Made by a program: the position numbers and the translations under genes. This document shows, piece by piece, positions 37,113 through 50,400 of a stretch of 64,000 nt of DNA (position 1 is the first letter of the stretch; every line of letters starts with the position of its first letter). This DNA comes from Diplonema papillatum. Its lineage: Eukaryota > Euglenozoa > Diplonemea > Diplonemida > Diplonemidae. Below the pieces are notes generated by a model that was not told the DNA's origin, made no database searches, and worked only from the letters and a program-made list of their open reading frames with translations. The stretch spans positions 62,001 to 126,000 of the forward strand of contig JAPJBO010000295.1 of the NCBI GenBank assembly GCA_030068145.1, in the 5' to 3' direction.

Positions 37113-38959
37113 TCCTCCCTGCAGCCCCCCTTCGGCGTTTGCTGAGTAAGACGCAGTGCGACTTTCGTCGCGCCTTCCTTTCCACCCAGCTGCCAACCAC
37201 CTTCTTCTATTTGGTTGTGTGCACCGGTCAGAGGACCCTAATTCATCATCATTTCGGTCACCTCTGATCGTTCGTTCCAACCCCCTCTCTCCTACTTCCC
37301 CTCCCTTCACGCGGCTACCGCGTCATTTACGTCGCGATTTCGAAAGAAGAGAGGGGGCTCAGCATAGATAAAGCGCCTGCTCAGGGCTACAAGTTGGTTC
37401 CTCTCGCGGGATCCTCACGCTTCTTGAGGGCAGCTGCGATGCTCTGTGTGTGTGTGTTTCTATGTTCGGCTGGTTCAGCTGGATTCGTTTCGCGAGAAAG
37501 ACGCAGAAGAGAGCGACACTACTTCTCTTTTTTTTTTTTTTTTCGGAGATCGTCCTCGGGGCTTTTTGCCCTGGTGTGCGTTAGCGCCGATGCTTTTGGC
37601 GATGCGTCCAAAGCTGAGGCCTGTGTTCGCACCGCAGCGCAAAAGCCCGTGTAAGGGCGAGCTCCGCAATTCGCTATTGGGGGGCAGTCACTCACCTGCA
37701 TCTCCCCGAAACCGCCAGGACGCTCCGGTGCTGCTGTGCACACACGGCGCGCCAAGGATTACGACCATTCCATTGACGAAGGCAGTACGGTGAAAACTGT
37801 ATCGACCTGACGCGTTTCTGGGCAAGTCGGCCAGCCGTATAGCACATACAGGGGCGAAAGACCCATCGAACCATCTAGAAACTGGCTCACTCCCTCAGGA
37901 TAGCTAGAACCAAAACAGGAGTTGCGCCGGGTAAAGCGAATGATTGGAGGCATTGGGGAAATCGCTTTGTCGACCTACTCTCAGACTTTATAGATGGGCG
38001 TGAGCAGAGGGAGTTACTTCATTGAGCCCCGACGTAGAATCCTGGTTCGAAGCCGGGTAGGCGCTTTCATCTAGGGCAGTTTTCCCGGTTGCATTTTGCT
38101 CGGCGGCCAGGGGGGGACGAACACCGAAAACCTCCCAGAAACCGGGCTTGTCTAATGAGGCGAATCATACGCGGGGTCGGCGCCTTCGTTGCCTTCATGA
38201 AAGCGAATGGTAATTTGCTGTTTGTGTTGTCCCTCGACGACCTCGACCGCCGCATTGGCGGGAGGACGAAAACCGGGGCTTATTCCCACCACAAAGGCAA
38301 ATCTTACGCCGGCCCCGACTCGCCTTCGGTAAGGTTTCGTATTGTCAAGCAATGTGCACCGGTTGCAAACACAATCGTGGTAAAAATGAATAAGAAAAAG
38401 CAAAACAACTGCAGTTCGCTGGCCGAAGCGGACGCTTGCAGTTAAGGAAAAAAAGAGGAAAATATAACATCCCCTCCACACAGCCTCTCTTCACGTACAG
38501 ATAGAGTGTTAAACCTTCCCCCCCTTGCATCCCTGCCGTCAACCCAAAATCCTCTCTCCCCCTCCCTGTTTTGCGCAATAGAAAGACGAAAACCATCCGG
38601 ATGAGTGGTGGCCGTTTCTAGTGGTCCTCTTCGGTTCGAGTCAAGAATGCATACTTTCTTGCCAACCGAAAAGGACAAACTGACACAGCCACCCCAACAC
38701 GTTGCGGGAAAGTACTTCAGACGGGTAGTTGCAAGGAACGCTCAGAATCCGGGTCCGTCTGCGCAAGACTTGAATCAGTACAGTCTGTTTCTTGCACCGG
38801 TCTGCACTCTCACTACGATCCACGCACTCCGGGGCGGCTGCGATCAAATAATGCATTCTTCGGTATCCTTCGGCACAGCATTTAAAGGCCGGCGCAAAGA
38901 GCGCTCACTTGGGTTTGCAGGCTTTTTGTGGAGTCGGGCGAATCTGCAACACACCAGCC
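37113..38959. other. Intergenic stretch, nothing recognised
   Basis: No gene or matched repeat. TGGTTCGAAGCCGGGTAG near 38051 resembles a B box and T arm, but no paired acceptor or A box at the right distance could be found, so no tRNA is called. Confidence 0.5.
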
Positions 38960-39245
38960 CCGCTGTGCTCTCGTAGCAAGGTTGGTCCTGGCTGTATCGA
39001 GCGACGAACAGCCGCCTGACACACACCACCACCGCTGTCCTGGGCGCAGACACGCCGGTTCGGCACTGATGATGGTCCGTCTTATGTGTCATAGCTTCAA
39101 GGACCGAAACACGGTGAGGCCAAGCCTCGGAAGCTGGAGTTAAAGAGGGTGTGACACCCGCTTTTTTAACTCCAGCTTTAACTCCAGCTTCTGAGGCTGA
39201 ACTCCAACCGTGTACTGATTCCGAACAAGTTCTCGCATCTCCCCG
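38960..39245 (+). repeat. Family C, copy 3, carrying an inserted hairpin
   Basis: The family C sequence is interrupted after GGACCGAAACACGGTG by an insert with arms at 39124-39144 and 39178-39198 (GCCTCGGAAGCTGGAGTTAAA-type, one mismatch), after which family C resumes near CCGTGTACTGATTCCGA. The insert looks like a tiny foldback element. Confidence 0.8.
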
Positions 39246-39954
39246 TTCTGCGCTCCTATCGTCTCGGTGTGGATTTTCACCCTTCTTTTTGCGCCCCCAC
39301 GCCTCCCCTGCAAACAAGTAATCCAGAAGAATATAAAGCGAACACCTCAAGAGAAAAGGAAGAACCCACAAACCACAAAATAAAGCCGTCACGTCCGAAG
39401 AAAATAGGAAAAGAAGAGCAGGAGCGGCGGTGAATGGGCCAGGGATTCATACAGGCGACCAGAGACGAATTCCAGTCTTGTTACAAAATATAACCCATTC
39501 GATCACCCGAAGACTTCCCGGCTTTTGAAGAGAACTTTCACTTCAAAGAATAGATCTCGGGATCGGCAGTATCACAAAAATAACTATAACTCTAAAAATA
39601 GTAGTACGTTGGTACTGAAGGAACATTTCCGCAACAGCAGCCATAAATATCCCGGCGACTCTTTTCGCACCGAAGTCTTAAGCAAGCGCGCTTCGCTGGA
39701 AAATACAAGAAAGCGATGACCACTCCCCAATACGCCCTGTTTGTGAAAGGGTCCTGAAGACTGTACAAATCCCTGGCAACGACGAGCACAAAATATAAGA
39801 AAAGTAAAATTTGGAGGTAGTTGGCACCCACCCGCTTGCGCTCAGACGTCATGGTCGAGGCATCGGTACAGGCGTCCACACCCTGCCCTCCCTCCCCCCC
39901 CCCACCCAACCTTAAAGATTTCGTCACCGTCGCCGCCCTCTTGAAGAAACCTTT

Positions 39955-39964
39955 CACACACTCA

Positions 39965-39997
<33 letters not shown>
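39955..39997 (+). repeat. CA dinucleotide microsatellite
   Basis: An uninterrupted run of about 12 CA repeats with flanking imperfect repeats. The surrounding 39246-40267 holds no recognised gene; it has a possible motif F copy near 39508. Confidence 0.9.
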
Positions 39998-40267
39998 TTA
40001 GAAAGAAAGGATTTGAAAAACTGCTGCCCTTGTCTGATCCACGGTGGAATAGCTGATCGCCGAGGCTGGTGCCCTGACGATAGCACCACGCTGTGGTACC
40101 CGCTTTTTGAGAACAGCCTGCGGTCAAGGGAAGAAGCGCGTTGTTAAGAATAAAACAAAACCGAATCGACTCACAAGCAGAAGGAAGCACGCCACCCCCC
40201 CAGCCGCACCCCCATGGAGGGAGGAGGCACGTGTTCTGCCTAAACTTGATCCCCTAGGATTACCCGC

Positions 40268-40430
40268 CTGCCCCGTTCCTTTGAGATCTGACAAAGCAGA
40301 CACCGCTGACACCGCTGTCCTGTTTGCAGACACTCTGGTTCCGCGCTGAGGGTGCCGCCTCATATGAAATGGACCGAAACACAGCGCAGTTCTGACCACC
40401 ACTCCAAGCACGTTTTTAAAGTGCAAGTTT
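40268..40430 (+). repeat. Dispersed repeat family C, copy 4
   Basis: ACACCGCTGTCCTGTTTGCA, GGTTCCGCGCTGA, GGACCGAAACACAGCGCAGT and CACTCCAAGCACG. The head is missing. It is followed directly by family D. Confidence 0.82.
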
Positions 40431-40600
40431 TTGTGTCCAACAAGTGCAATTTGTCAAGAACAAAAAACAGATCGATGGCAGCGTACTATCCTTACTCCCG
40501 TTAGATGAACAAACACGGTTGAAGGAAGTGCGCACACGGTTGAAGGAAGTGCGCACAAACAAACCCCTCCGTTGCATGAGAGGCAACGTCCTGCCTAACA
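40431..40600 (+). repeat. Dispersed repeat family D, copy 2
   Basis: This is the partner of 12918-13075 in opposite orientation. It includes GCAATTTGTCAAGAACAAAA and GATCGATGGCAGCGTACT, and a 21-bp tandem duplication (ACGGTTGAAGGAAGTGCGCA plus C, twice, near 40516-40557) that is absent from copy 1. Confidence 0.85.
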
Positions 40601-42695
40601 TTGAACCAAGATCTTCCCCTGAGGCAGTGCGTATGTCAAAATGAACAACCCATTACTTCCTGACGACCTTACCCAGCGAACGGGCCCTGGTGTGTTCGGT
40701 ACACGGGAGGAAGGCTCGCCGTTCGTCGATCATTTTCGTATTCGAACTCTTTGATCTATTATTTATCTTTACGTACGCCCTGCACCCCTACCTCTTTTTG
40801 CATCAAACCACTGCAACGGCATCAAACCGAGGTCGACGTTTCACGTTCTGGGTTTGCGTGTTTGGCTTTACAAGCCTTTACAAGTCTCGGGCATAAACGG
40901 AACCCGCACCGAAGCCGCTCGGGTTAGACCGACTTCTCACCCCTGTAGCGAAGGCAACACCATGTCGTGGCCTTCCCGGGGCCCACTGAAGGAACCTGTG
41001 CCATCCTCTTCTGCGGTCTACCTTCCTTCCCCCCCCCACCCAAACAATGGAATAGAATTCCAACCAAAGGAGTTTGCACAACTTCTTTTTGCAGGGTCCA
41101 TTGCCAGAACCACGGTAGCACATGAAAAATCAAACGAGCCAACAAATTGATTGCAGCATTATCGATCCGTCGATGCTGCGCCTGTTGTCTCGTTCATCAG
41201 TGCAAGCCCCAAGTCCTGAAATGTTTGAGCGATAAAGCCGAGGTGTTACTTTAGACTCTGCTCGCGCATTTGGAACCTGGATTGAGACCCCTTCTTCCAA
41301 AGAGGAGGGCTGGCTTTTCCAGTTCGCAAGCCGGAACCCCGTAACAACCTGATCTTGCTTTCGGTTGACCACAACAACGGTGAGCACCTGTAGACACTTT
41401 TTGCCACCCAAATCGGAACAAAGAAATACCCCAACAACTGACTTGATCAAAATGGACAACGTCCCAAACGATAAAGTGATTAGCGTTCGATCGTGGTCAT
41501 CAGCCAAGATGTTTGATCCATTGTGCATCGAAATATGCTGCGGGGTTTTTCATCGATCCCTCAAAAACCGTAGACTTCAAAATCTTGGAGTCTCAGGTGA
41601 GTTTTAATCAGAAACCACACACGATGGGATGCTACTTCCCAGAGCGCGATTTCGCAAAACTCGTATGTTGCTTCGACTGGCTTGACACTGCGACACAGAA
41701 ATGAAAGCCATCTGTTCGCGCCGACAAAATTGGTGCATTTCGCGCGCCTCCGTCCGCCGGGTTTCGCAAGTGTTTGGCCAGCAAACATTTGTCAGCATTG
41801 CCCCTTCCCCGCATGCATGCCAACTTGCGGCGGCGCCATGCCCCGGAGGGAGCTTTCTCGTTAATCGTGGTAGTCTCCATCAAGAGGCGCGTCTCTCCTG
41901 TGGAGGCAGTGTGTTACGCATTCGAATGTGTAGCACACCCCAATTAACGGCCGTACACATTGGCCAAAGAACCCAGCTCGACCTCTGGGACGCTACGTGA
42001 AAACACACTCAGCGGTGTATGCGGTGGTGAAGCTGCACATTGGCAGGTGTATGCCTACACCACCTCAGATGTAAATGGAAAGGATCAGGATGGCGGGAAC
42101 AAAATAACATAAAAAAAAAAACAGACTGCACATCAACCCCGGTTGATTGTCGGCAACACAAAACAGTAAGCCCCCAAGAAACACCGCCAGTAGAGAAACT
42201 CTGCCTGAAGGCATCAATCACCTCCGAGTGGGCCACTGAGTCTAAAACTTGCTGTTGTTGAGGGGGGCAACCGCAACAAAGATCATTGAGGAAAAGGAAG
42301 AACCCCAAGAACCTACACTTCTTGAGCTTGTAGCCAACATGGATCTGCCCATGTTCCGGTGGTAGTTCAAAAGATTGTAGACATGAGCACTGGAAGATAA
42401 ACAATCACCAAGCATTCACAAATCGTTCCCTTCTTTCAATGTTCAGGGCTTCTTCTCTTCTCATAGAGGAGGACAGAAAATGTCTGGCGAAAGGGATTCG
42501 ACATCAAGTGCACTTGAGGTACCCAAAAAAGTGAGCCTAGGATAGGACAACCCCTTGCGAGAGTTTCTCGCAGCGTTGATGTGCGAATCGCGTATCGTCG
42601 CTGTGTACAGGAGATTGACTCGCCAGGTCACATTGAAGCTGGCTCGCGGAGGAGCACCCGCTGTACCAGAGTGCAACGCCCTATACATTTATCTT
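40601..42695. other. Intergenic stretch with weak coding-like frames
   Basis: Two frames look more protein-like than their surroundings: a minus-strand frame at 41130-41528 (KKCLQVLTVVVVNRKQDQ) and a + strand frame at 41513-41704 (FFIDPSKTVDFKILESQ, then YFPERDFAKLVCCFDWLD). Neither has a recognised family or clear splice partners, so no CDS is called. A motif near 42121 (CTGCACATCAACCCCGGTTG, then TCGGCAACACA) recurs at about 43550 and 53248. Confidence 0.4.
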
Positions 42696-42925
42696 TTTAT
42701 TTGTATAAGCACCTGCTTTGTAGGAAATACTTGAGGAGGCTGCCAGCTGCAAAAGATCAAAGGAGGTAAATGTGCTGTAGCCCACACGAAACACAGGTGA
42801 ATCTGGGTTTAGTGGCGGGCGTAAGCGTTCAACAAAAAAGACCCATTTTGTAGTTGTATTGTTTCTCCCCCTCTAGCCTCCTTCGAAGTAAGCACAAGGC
42901 AGCCCCTCGAGTATTTTCAGTCGTA
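42696..42925 (+). repeat. Dispersed repeat family B, copy 4 (best preserved)
   Basis: ATAAGCACCTGCTTTGTAGG, ACTTGAGGAGGCTGCCAGCT, GCCCACACGAAACACAGGTG, GGCGTAAGCGTTCAACAAAA, TTTTGTAGTTGTATTGTTTC and CAGCCCCTCGAGTATTTT. Confidence 0.92.
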
Positions 42926-43246
42926 GCACCTGCGTCTTTTCTTCATTGGACTCCGGTCTGGTGTGGTGTCAAACCCGGTTGGAGACCCTGACAATGACGC
43001 GACAGAGTTTTTAAAAAAATCTATCCCGCACCTATCCCATACCTATACCCCCGCCACCAACCTTCATTTCTTTCATTTGTTTTCGTCTTCAGCTCCCCTC
43101 ACCCCCGTCCGATTTACTCCAAAACACAACAAAAACTTAAAGAAGCGACGCAGATAAGACTGGCAGAGGGGGGGGGCATCACACACTCGCCCTTGAGCAA
43201 TTGAAAGCTGAGCAAACTGTGTTTTGGTCACGAGTATTTTTTCTAG

Positions 43247-43445
43247 TTCAAAGCATGCTAATACTGCAGGGAATAGTTGACTGGACCTCTTGAGTTTGTG
43301 CTAACCACGATTTGGGGTGTCGGGCGAGCCTAACATAGCCTCCAGCAGGATCGATCCCCCCCATTCGCGAGAAAAAGCAAATAATAAACACCTTCTTTTT
43401 TCCATCTGTCTTTGTCAAGAGCCCGCGCTTCAACTATTCTTTAAA
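43247..43445 (+). repeat. Dispersed repeat family G, copy 1
   Basis: ATGCTAATACTGCAGGGAAT through GACCTCTTG, and TGTCAAGAGC..GC.TCAACTAT, recur at 55126-55440. The internal AGCCTAACATAGCCT also matches about 1367. Confidence 0.75.
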
Positions 43446-46019
43446 TACGCTTTTCCCCCTCCCCAAGCAACACCCGCTTATGATAGAGAAGCCCTACCCA
43501 AAGGAATTGATCTCGGGGGTTAGGAAAAAAACAGTCGAACGACACCAGACTGTACATCAACCCCGTCAACCCCGGTTGATTGTCGGCAACACAACAGAGC
43601 TCGCCGGTGACCAAAGCGCCTGCGTTTCGCCCCCCCTGTGCTGCCACCTGTACAGTCCCTGTGCTCAGGTTTCTGATGAAGCCTGTTCCGCGCAGGATGT
43701 ACACCAGCTGCAGGAACCCAAGGCGAAGTCCATCGGCCCAAGCTATTTCCCCTCTTAGCCTCTCACTGAATACTTGCCCGCTTCCTCCCCATTCTTACAC
43801 CACAGGAAGCCTGCCTGTGGCGACGCCGGCAACAGAACGTGCAGACCAGCTGGCCTCAAGCACTAACACAGCTAGACGACGTTCGCCTGCATCCTTTCCG
43901 CCCTTGTTAGCCGGCCCTCAGCCCCGGAAGGCGTGTTGTGGAAGGGCAGGCAGGAGTGTCGGCGGGGCGCACCCGCGTTCCTTTTCTTTGTGGTTCTGGT
44001 TGCGCAGCGAGGGTTCAGCCACGGGTGTCTCACGCCCCTGCTGGCCATTTCAACCAGGCCGCGCAGCACACCCGGTACACGTTCGAGGAATCCCGCGAAA
44101 CCTCCACAACAGCGCTGGGCACTGCAGAAGAACTCTGGGGCCATGCAGACCCTAGGAGAGTGCTCCAGTGATTTACAAGAGGGGTGTTCCGTGGTCCAAA
44201 GAGCAAAAAGGCGGTCAGTGGGGCGAGCTCCCCTGCATCTGGCGCGCAGCGCTCGTGTTGCAATGTAGGGTCTCCTGCACCCCCCGAGGTTTGATAATAT
44301 TATGGAGCCGCCCGCCCACTGCCAAGCTCCCGTACCTTACCCTTACCGGGAACGAGTTGTTCATCTCTGGTAAAACGGACCGGATGCCCGAAGGAACGAA
44401 AGGGGAGAACCCAGAAACTCGCCACTCGCCCACCGGCGCATCGCAATCGGGCCACGTCGCCCCTGGTGTGTGAAGAATCACCCGGCACCGATTCTGGGCC
44501 CTTCGGGTCTTCCTTTCCCCTGCTTGGAGCCTGTTGAGCACCTACCTAGCTTTTTTCTTTTTTTTGCTATTTCCGTCAGTCTGTCTATTGCCCCCTTTTT
44601 CTTACTTCTTGCGGAGAACAGCGCAAACCTACTAATACATAGCTGCAAGCAAATTCCAACTCTGGAAACAAGCAAAGACACTTTTCTTCGCGCTTCTTTC
44701 ACCTTCCGTTAAAGGGAGTGGGGAAGGCGACAAAAGCATGTTCGGGACACGCAAGCCCGAGTTTAGACAGAGAAAATCACAAGAAGCAGTCTAGAAAAAG
44801 AAGAAGAGCCCAGCTCGGTACAGGCCCAACCACCGGATGAGTGGGGGGCGCAGTCTGACACTTGTTGTCGTCGGGGGAAACCTATCGGACGCGACGATAG
44901 AAAAAGATTCCTCGAAAAAGTCGAACACGAACTATGAAAACCAATCAGAAAAGGCAAGCGGTTACACCAAGAAGAAGAAAAACCATAGAGATGAAGAAGG
45001 AGAAAAAGTGAAGAAACAAAGAATAACATAAACAGGGAATTCTGTCTAAACTAATCTGCCCCCTAAGCTTCCATCTGCATTCAATTGCATATAGGTTTAA
45101 GCACGCAAAAAAGAAGAGAAAGAAGAAAAAGACCGATGTCAATCAAAACTTCCGCACTGACCCACTGACCAGAATCAAGCAAAAAGGACAAGTGCCCCAG
45201 GGCAACTCATCACATCAGAAAGAAAATCACATGAAGTATACATTATGACACACCACCGTTTCCTCTCTTATCCCTCTCCCCCCCTTTCCGCATTCTTTAA
45301 GATGTCTTCAACAGGTTGTGGATCCTGATTCCTGGCTGCAGATTTGAGACCCGGTTAAAATCCGGTCCATCGGCCTGGTAAACGCTTTTGCAAGCTCATG
45401 TTCAAATCCAGCGATCTTCCAGCTACCGGTCTTGAAAACATACACAGACCAAAGAGTCCAACACGGCCTTATGGTGCCCTGCGAGTGTGGCTCACCTTCT
45501 TCGTAAAGTAGTCGTTCTTACTGAGAAGTTCCGGTACTCCTTTTGGTTGGGCTGATCGCCGGAGAGATGGCACCGGATTGCCAGGGTTCGAAAAGCCAGG
45601 AATAGTCCCTCAACACCCCCGCACCTCCCGTTGTTGTCTTCCCCACTGACACTCCAGGTCATCGTACCCTCACCCCATCCAATCCCCACCCGTCTGTTTG
45701 TCTCGCGCGGCTGCAGCGTGAAGGGCGAAAGGCGAGTCGGCGAAGAATCGCGGCATCTCAAAACTGCGTAGAGACCTCCCAGACACGACGCCATCCCCTC
45801 ACCTACGTTGCGATCGCCTGGACACCGAGGCTTCGTTTCCAGCATGTGGCTGTCGTGAATCCGCCTGTCACGGATTCCCCGGACACATAGCATCTGATAC
45901 AGCTGCACCCGCCACGAATCCACCTCATACAAAAGAGGCCTAATGTAGTGCAGTGTGCGTGCGTGTGTGGAGTCTTCCGCGCCGGCGTCCGAAAAAGGGG
46001 TTCTCCCTTCTTTTCGTCG
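43446..46019. other. Intergenic stretch, nothing recognised
   Basis: Apart from the short motif near 43550, no repeat match or gene is evident. A possible B box (GTTCAAATCC) near 45409 has no convincing tRNA partner. Confidence 0.5.
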
Positions 46020-46751
46020 ATGCCGGCAGCCGCAGAAGCGCCCGTCCTCGTCCCCCTCGCCTCGCCGTCTTTCCTGCCTTCGGCACCGCAGCCAAACGAT
46101 GCGAAATATCCTGGGTTTGCCCTCATCCCGCAGATCTCCGCTAGTTCCCCCCGCACAGTGGACTGGTCATCGGCAGTGGCCGATCTGCACAAGACCAACT
46201 GTAAGAACACAGAAGTTTCAGGGGGTGTCTTCTCTTTGCCTCTCAAAGAGCATCCTCCAACTGCAAGTCATGCCAAACCCCTGTTCACAGTTAGCCCTGT
46301 CTCACACACACGGTGCCCCTTCCCCCGCCCTGCGATTTACCTCTGCATGATTCCATCATATTTCCAGTCCCCTGCCTTTCCGCTTCCTCCCGGCGAAAGC
46401 CGGGATATCATCTTCTCCCTCTTCTTTGTGTTCCTCGGTAATGCCGACGTGAAAAGAACAAGAGAAGAGTTCCTCGTTTTTTTTTTGTTGGTCGTCCAGC
46501 TACGCACTGCGCCTGCCTTGCGGGACTGCCGGGCGCAGAGCAAGCGAAAAAGACGAACGGATACCGCGTCGTCAGAAGCAGCGCCGCTGCCCCCCTGCGA
46601 CGGGAAACCGTGGAAGCTCAGCTTCGCCTGCCCTCACCCGTCACTCTTTGAACCGTACTTCGACTCTCTTGCAAAGATCCGCCGCACAGAACGCACGGTC
46701 TCCCCGCGTATGTGCACTCTCTTCAGCAACGCGTTGCAAGATACTCGATAG
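46020..46751 (+). CDS. Possible small gene of unknown function
   Basis: An ATG at 46020 opens MPAAAEAPVLVPLASPSFLP and continues through DAKYPGFALIPQISASS and SSAVADLHKTN, which looks protein-like and uses GC-rich third positions. The frame is open to 46751 without splicing. Alternatively, a GTAAGA donor at 46201 and a pyrimidine-rich CGTCCAG acceptor ending at 46499 define an intron. Splicing would shift to a second protein-like frame (GAEQAKKTNGYRVVRSS, then LRRETVEAQLRLPSP) ending near 46648. The two models cannot both be right, and no family is recognised. Confidence 0.33.
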   Translation: MPAAAEAPVLVPLASPSFLPSAPQPNDAKYPGFALIPQISASSPRTVDWSSAVADLHKTNCKNTEVSGGVFSLPLKEHPPTASHAKPLFTVSPVSHTRCPFPRPAIYLCMIPSYFQSPAFPLPPGESRDIIFSLFFVFLGNADVKRTREEFLVFFLLVVQLRTAPALRDCRAQSKRKRRTDTASSEAAPLPPCDGKPWKLSFACPHPSLFEPYFDSLAKIRRTERTVSPRMCTLFSNALQDTR

Positions 46752-47302
46752 TCCAATTGCCGAGAGCCATCGTGCAACGAGAGCTCGGCTCTTGAGGTTC
46801 ATCAAGGAAAAGGGGGGGAGGGATGCGTGAATCAGCTACTTCGCTGCCTCCGTTCTTCGGCGCCTGCCAGGAAGAGCAAAGCGAATGGACAGACGATCTT
46901 TTCTATTTTCGCTCCCCTTGAGCGCGACATACTTCCCAGTCTACAACAAAATAAGAGCAAGCAAGTCCGAAAGCAAAAACAGAAGAAAAAACAGAAGTAA
47001 ACCAAAAAAAAAAAAAAAAAAAAGACTAAACTAAACACCGTTCTAGTCTCACCCCGAACGCAAAGCGCGTTCAGTAGAAAGAAACGAATCATCAGAACCC
47101 AAGCAAATCAAACCCCCAGCACGCGCACCTGTCTGGAGGATCAACATCCAGCAGTGCCGTTGGGTGGGGGAAGGCTTTTGTCAACACTTTGGCCAACAAT
47201 GCCCGGACGAAGGGACAAGGTGGGGGAAGGCCCGCCAGTCGTCCGTCAGGGGGCAAGAAAGTAAGGGGAGCACCCAGAATTCAAGCAAACCCCCGCCCCC
47301 CC

Positions 47303-47462
47303 GGCTGTGACGAGCTACGAACAGCCGCCTGACAAACCAGACTCACACCGTGGTCCGCCTTATGTGTCCGCTGGCTTAAAGGACCGAAACACGGCGCTGA
47401 CAGGACCATTGCGGTGTTAAGCACATACCCATTCCAAGCACGTTCTTGCAAGCCCCCCCCCG
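47303..47462 (+). repeat. Dispersed repeat family C, copy 5 (internally deleted)
   Basis: GGCTGTGACGAGCTACGAAC, AGCCGCCTGACAAACCAGAC, GGACCGAAACACGGCGCTGA and CATTCCAAGCACGTTCTTGC. The GCTGTCCTG to TGATGA segment is missing. 46752-47302 has no gene. Confidence 0.88.
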
Positions 47463-50400
47463 GCGTCGACGGTGAGAGAACCTGCGACCAACAGCTTCAG
47501 AGCTATAGATGGACGCGAGCGCTTTTTTCAAAACAAAAAGCAGCTTTTCGCACCAGAATGGAAACGGAAGCGTTTCCGGCACTGCGCAAGGCTTGCAGGT
47601 GGCGTTTTCTCTATTCGCCGCATGGGGCTTGTGACGGATAACGGCGTCTCGTCGAAGGAAGAAATGGAAATGCTTCCACTATCTTAGCCTCAAGGCGGGC
47701 CAGTCTGACGCCTCTGTCAGCAACACGGGAGGGTGAGACCAAAAAACAGCACTGTCACCGTTTTCTTTTCCTTCTTCTCTGGAGCTCTCGCCTTGCGTTG
47801 AACGGCTGTCGAAGGATGCAATCTTCGCTCTCTGAAAATCTCATTTCAACGAGGGAAAGAGAACTGGATTGTCCGCTCCGATACCGCCAGCGCCGGAGGC
47901 GATCATCCGCAAAAAAAGATAGTTTCTTGAAAAGAAATGCAAAAAGGCAAGGAATCTTTTCATTTTGCGAGATATGAGACCTGACAAGAAGATACTATCT
48001 GTTCTTGCCAAACACATCACACACACAACAGTGTCGCGTTCTCTTCCTCTCTCCATCTCTCTCCGCATTTTTCTGGAAAAAAACAAATCATTTTTTTTTT
48101 TTGCGAGTTTCTTCGTCGAAAGCGACGTTTATCGCGTGCACCAGCCGGTACACGTGAAGTGCATGGCCAGTTTGAGGGCGTTTCGAAAAAAGAAACACCG
48201 TAATACAATTGGCTCCCGAACCTGACACATTGTCGTTGTCATCCGATCCCACCCTTTTCTCCCGCTTTCAAGGTGGAGGGAGACCTAGCACCACCTTGCC
48301 AACCGATCTGCTCAAAGGAAAACAAAATAGGCTACAAACCACCGACTCCCACTACCCCTCTGCATAAGATGGAGAGAAAGCGTCAAGATTATCAGACGGC
48401 ATCTTCATCAGGTATCTCGGGTCATCATCCATCGTATCAAGTTGGGGTGACGCGATCATCATGTGCATGCAAGGGCGGCCAACCCATTCTTGCACGTAAA
48501 GCTCACAAAACTAGTCGGTGCCATAGAAGAGGCACCTTTGAGCTCGCGCACACGCACGCAGAAAATAGTCTTCTCTCCCCCACCCAGTGTTTTGCCTGAA
48601 TTGCCTAAACAAAGATCCCCCTCTTCCTGTCTGTTGTCAGTAGACTGTTATTGATTTGCCAACTTTGAATACGCCTTCCTAGCATGGGCGGAAAGAAGCA
48701 AGGTGCATCGCTTCTTTTATTTGTATTCTTTATTTTTGATGTTTTTTTTTCTGAGAAACAAAAATAAACAGTCTAATAAGTATAGCTGTACCGACTTTTC
48801 CGGAGCAACGGGCGCACTCAAAAGGTTAAACGAAGCCAACGGAAAAAGCAGGGATCCCCCGCCCCCGTCATATACCAAAGAGCAAGAACCTCTTACTTAA
48901 TCATTTTTGCCACCATTGATCAGTTGATGCTGATCGTCCGTTACTTCGTTTATCAATGCTAGCCCCGACTCCGGAACTGTTCTTGAAAGCTCAAAAGCCT
49001 TGCTGTTAGCTGGCATGGCACAGAGGCAAAGATACTTGAAGGCACCACTACAAAAACAGCGCAATGTGAAGAAAGCATACCCGCAGCATTTTCTGATCTC
49101 AACATTTGTTGGAACAACCGACAGTCACAAGGATTGCCGGCTCCCTGCCCATGCCAACTTCTTACCTGAAACAAAAAAAAAGTGCTGGAGTACGACTTTT
49201 CCACGCGCGCCCATCAAACACGGACATGGAGTTTTAGAACTCGAAAAAAGGCTGGAACAAACTGGAAGAAACCCAAGTGCCAAGAAACTAGAATAGAAAA
49301 TTGGGGGGTTGCGCGTTAAATGACGGGTCTTTCCTCTTCACATCGGAACCCGTGGGCGTCAAAACCACTTTTTTGTTGCTTCGTTGTTCGAAAGGGCAAC
49401 GTGGCCTACTTCGCCCTTCTCCCTCATTTTTTCTGATCGAAGCTGTCGTACCCCTTGCTGAACGACGCATCTCACTGGGCAAGTCTTACATTCTTCCCTC
49501 CTCTTAGCTCACCCCCCCCGACCTACTTGTTTTGGGATTTCGCATGTTAGAACGTGTGGCATAACCTGTGATCACGTGTGAACATAATTTTAGTCATAGA
49601 ACGACACGTGTTCACATGTTATGTCATCAACGTGGCGTCTGGAATCACTCGATTCTTCGCAGGGTCAACAAGTTCTGCCGCCGCCGCGCACGTTTTCTTT
49701 GAATGCAAGCACAGCACCGGTTCACTGCCGACAGATCGGGCCGGCTCACGACGCCTTGTTGTTTTCCTGCTGACCCTCGTCAAGAAAAAAGAGAGGTTTG
49801 TGTATCGGAAGATGTGCCCAAAAGCAAACACATGGGGAATGGGTCTATGCCTCCATACTATTATTCATTCCTCGTTGTCTCCACCGCCTGAGGACCCTTG
49901 AGCCTCTCCCCCCTCCCCCATTCAAGCTAAAAGAGAGTGTTTGTTCCCCATCCGTGGTCACATGGTGCTCCGGTTTCCCCGCTCATCCGCAGGGCAAGTC
50001 AAATTGCGTTCGCGGCTTTCGAAACCTCTTTGAAGGCGCGACTTCAACCACCTTGACCCTGTTTCGCACTCCTTCTGTCGGAGAACGAAGGAGGTGCTGG
50101 ATGACACAGGATTGCTGGCACCCACACCCACCCTACGCCCCCCCGCCCGGCAAAGTCCTCCCATCGGGTGGTGGAGAAACAAGGAAACATCTGAAAGATG
50201 TTTTTTCCGTTCTCAATTTGCCGCCCCCCGTTCCACACCCGTGCGTATCATACCGAGATGGCCAGGCGCCTCTTTTCGCTCGAAGACCCTCGTTCTTCCC
50301 GAAGAGGTCGCATGCGTCGGTATTGTGCGTGTGCGCGTGAAAAATAAAGAGCACAAACAATATAGAAGAGAGGGGCGACGCCTGTCTAAAAAAAAGAGAA

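Noticed and set aside
37990-38075. tRNA-like sequence around TGGTTCGAAGCCGGG
   Set aside because: No A box at the proper distance and no pairing acceptor arm could be found.
45340-45420. B-box-like GTTCAAATCC with possible tRNA fold
   Set aside because: D and anticodon arms do not form, and the acceptor ends do not pair.
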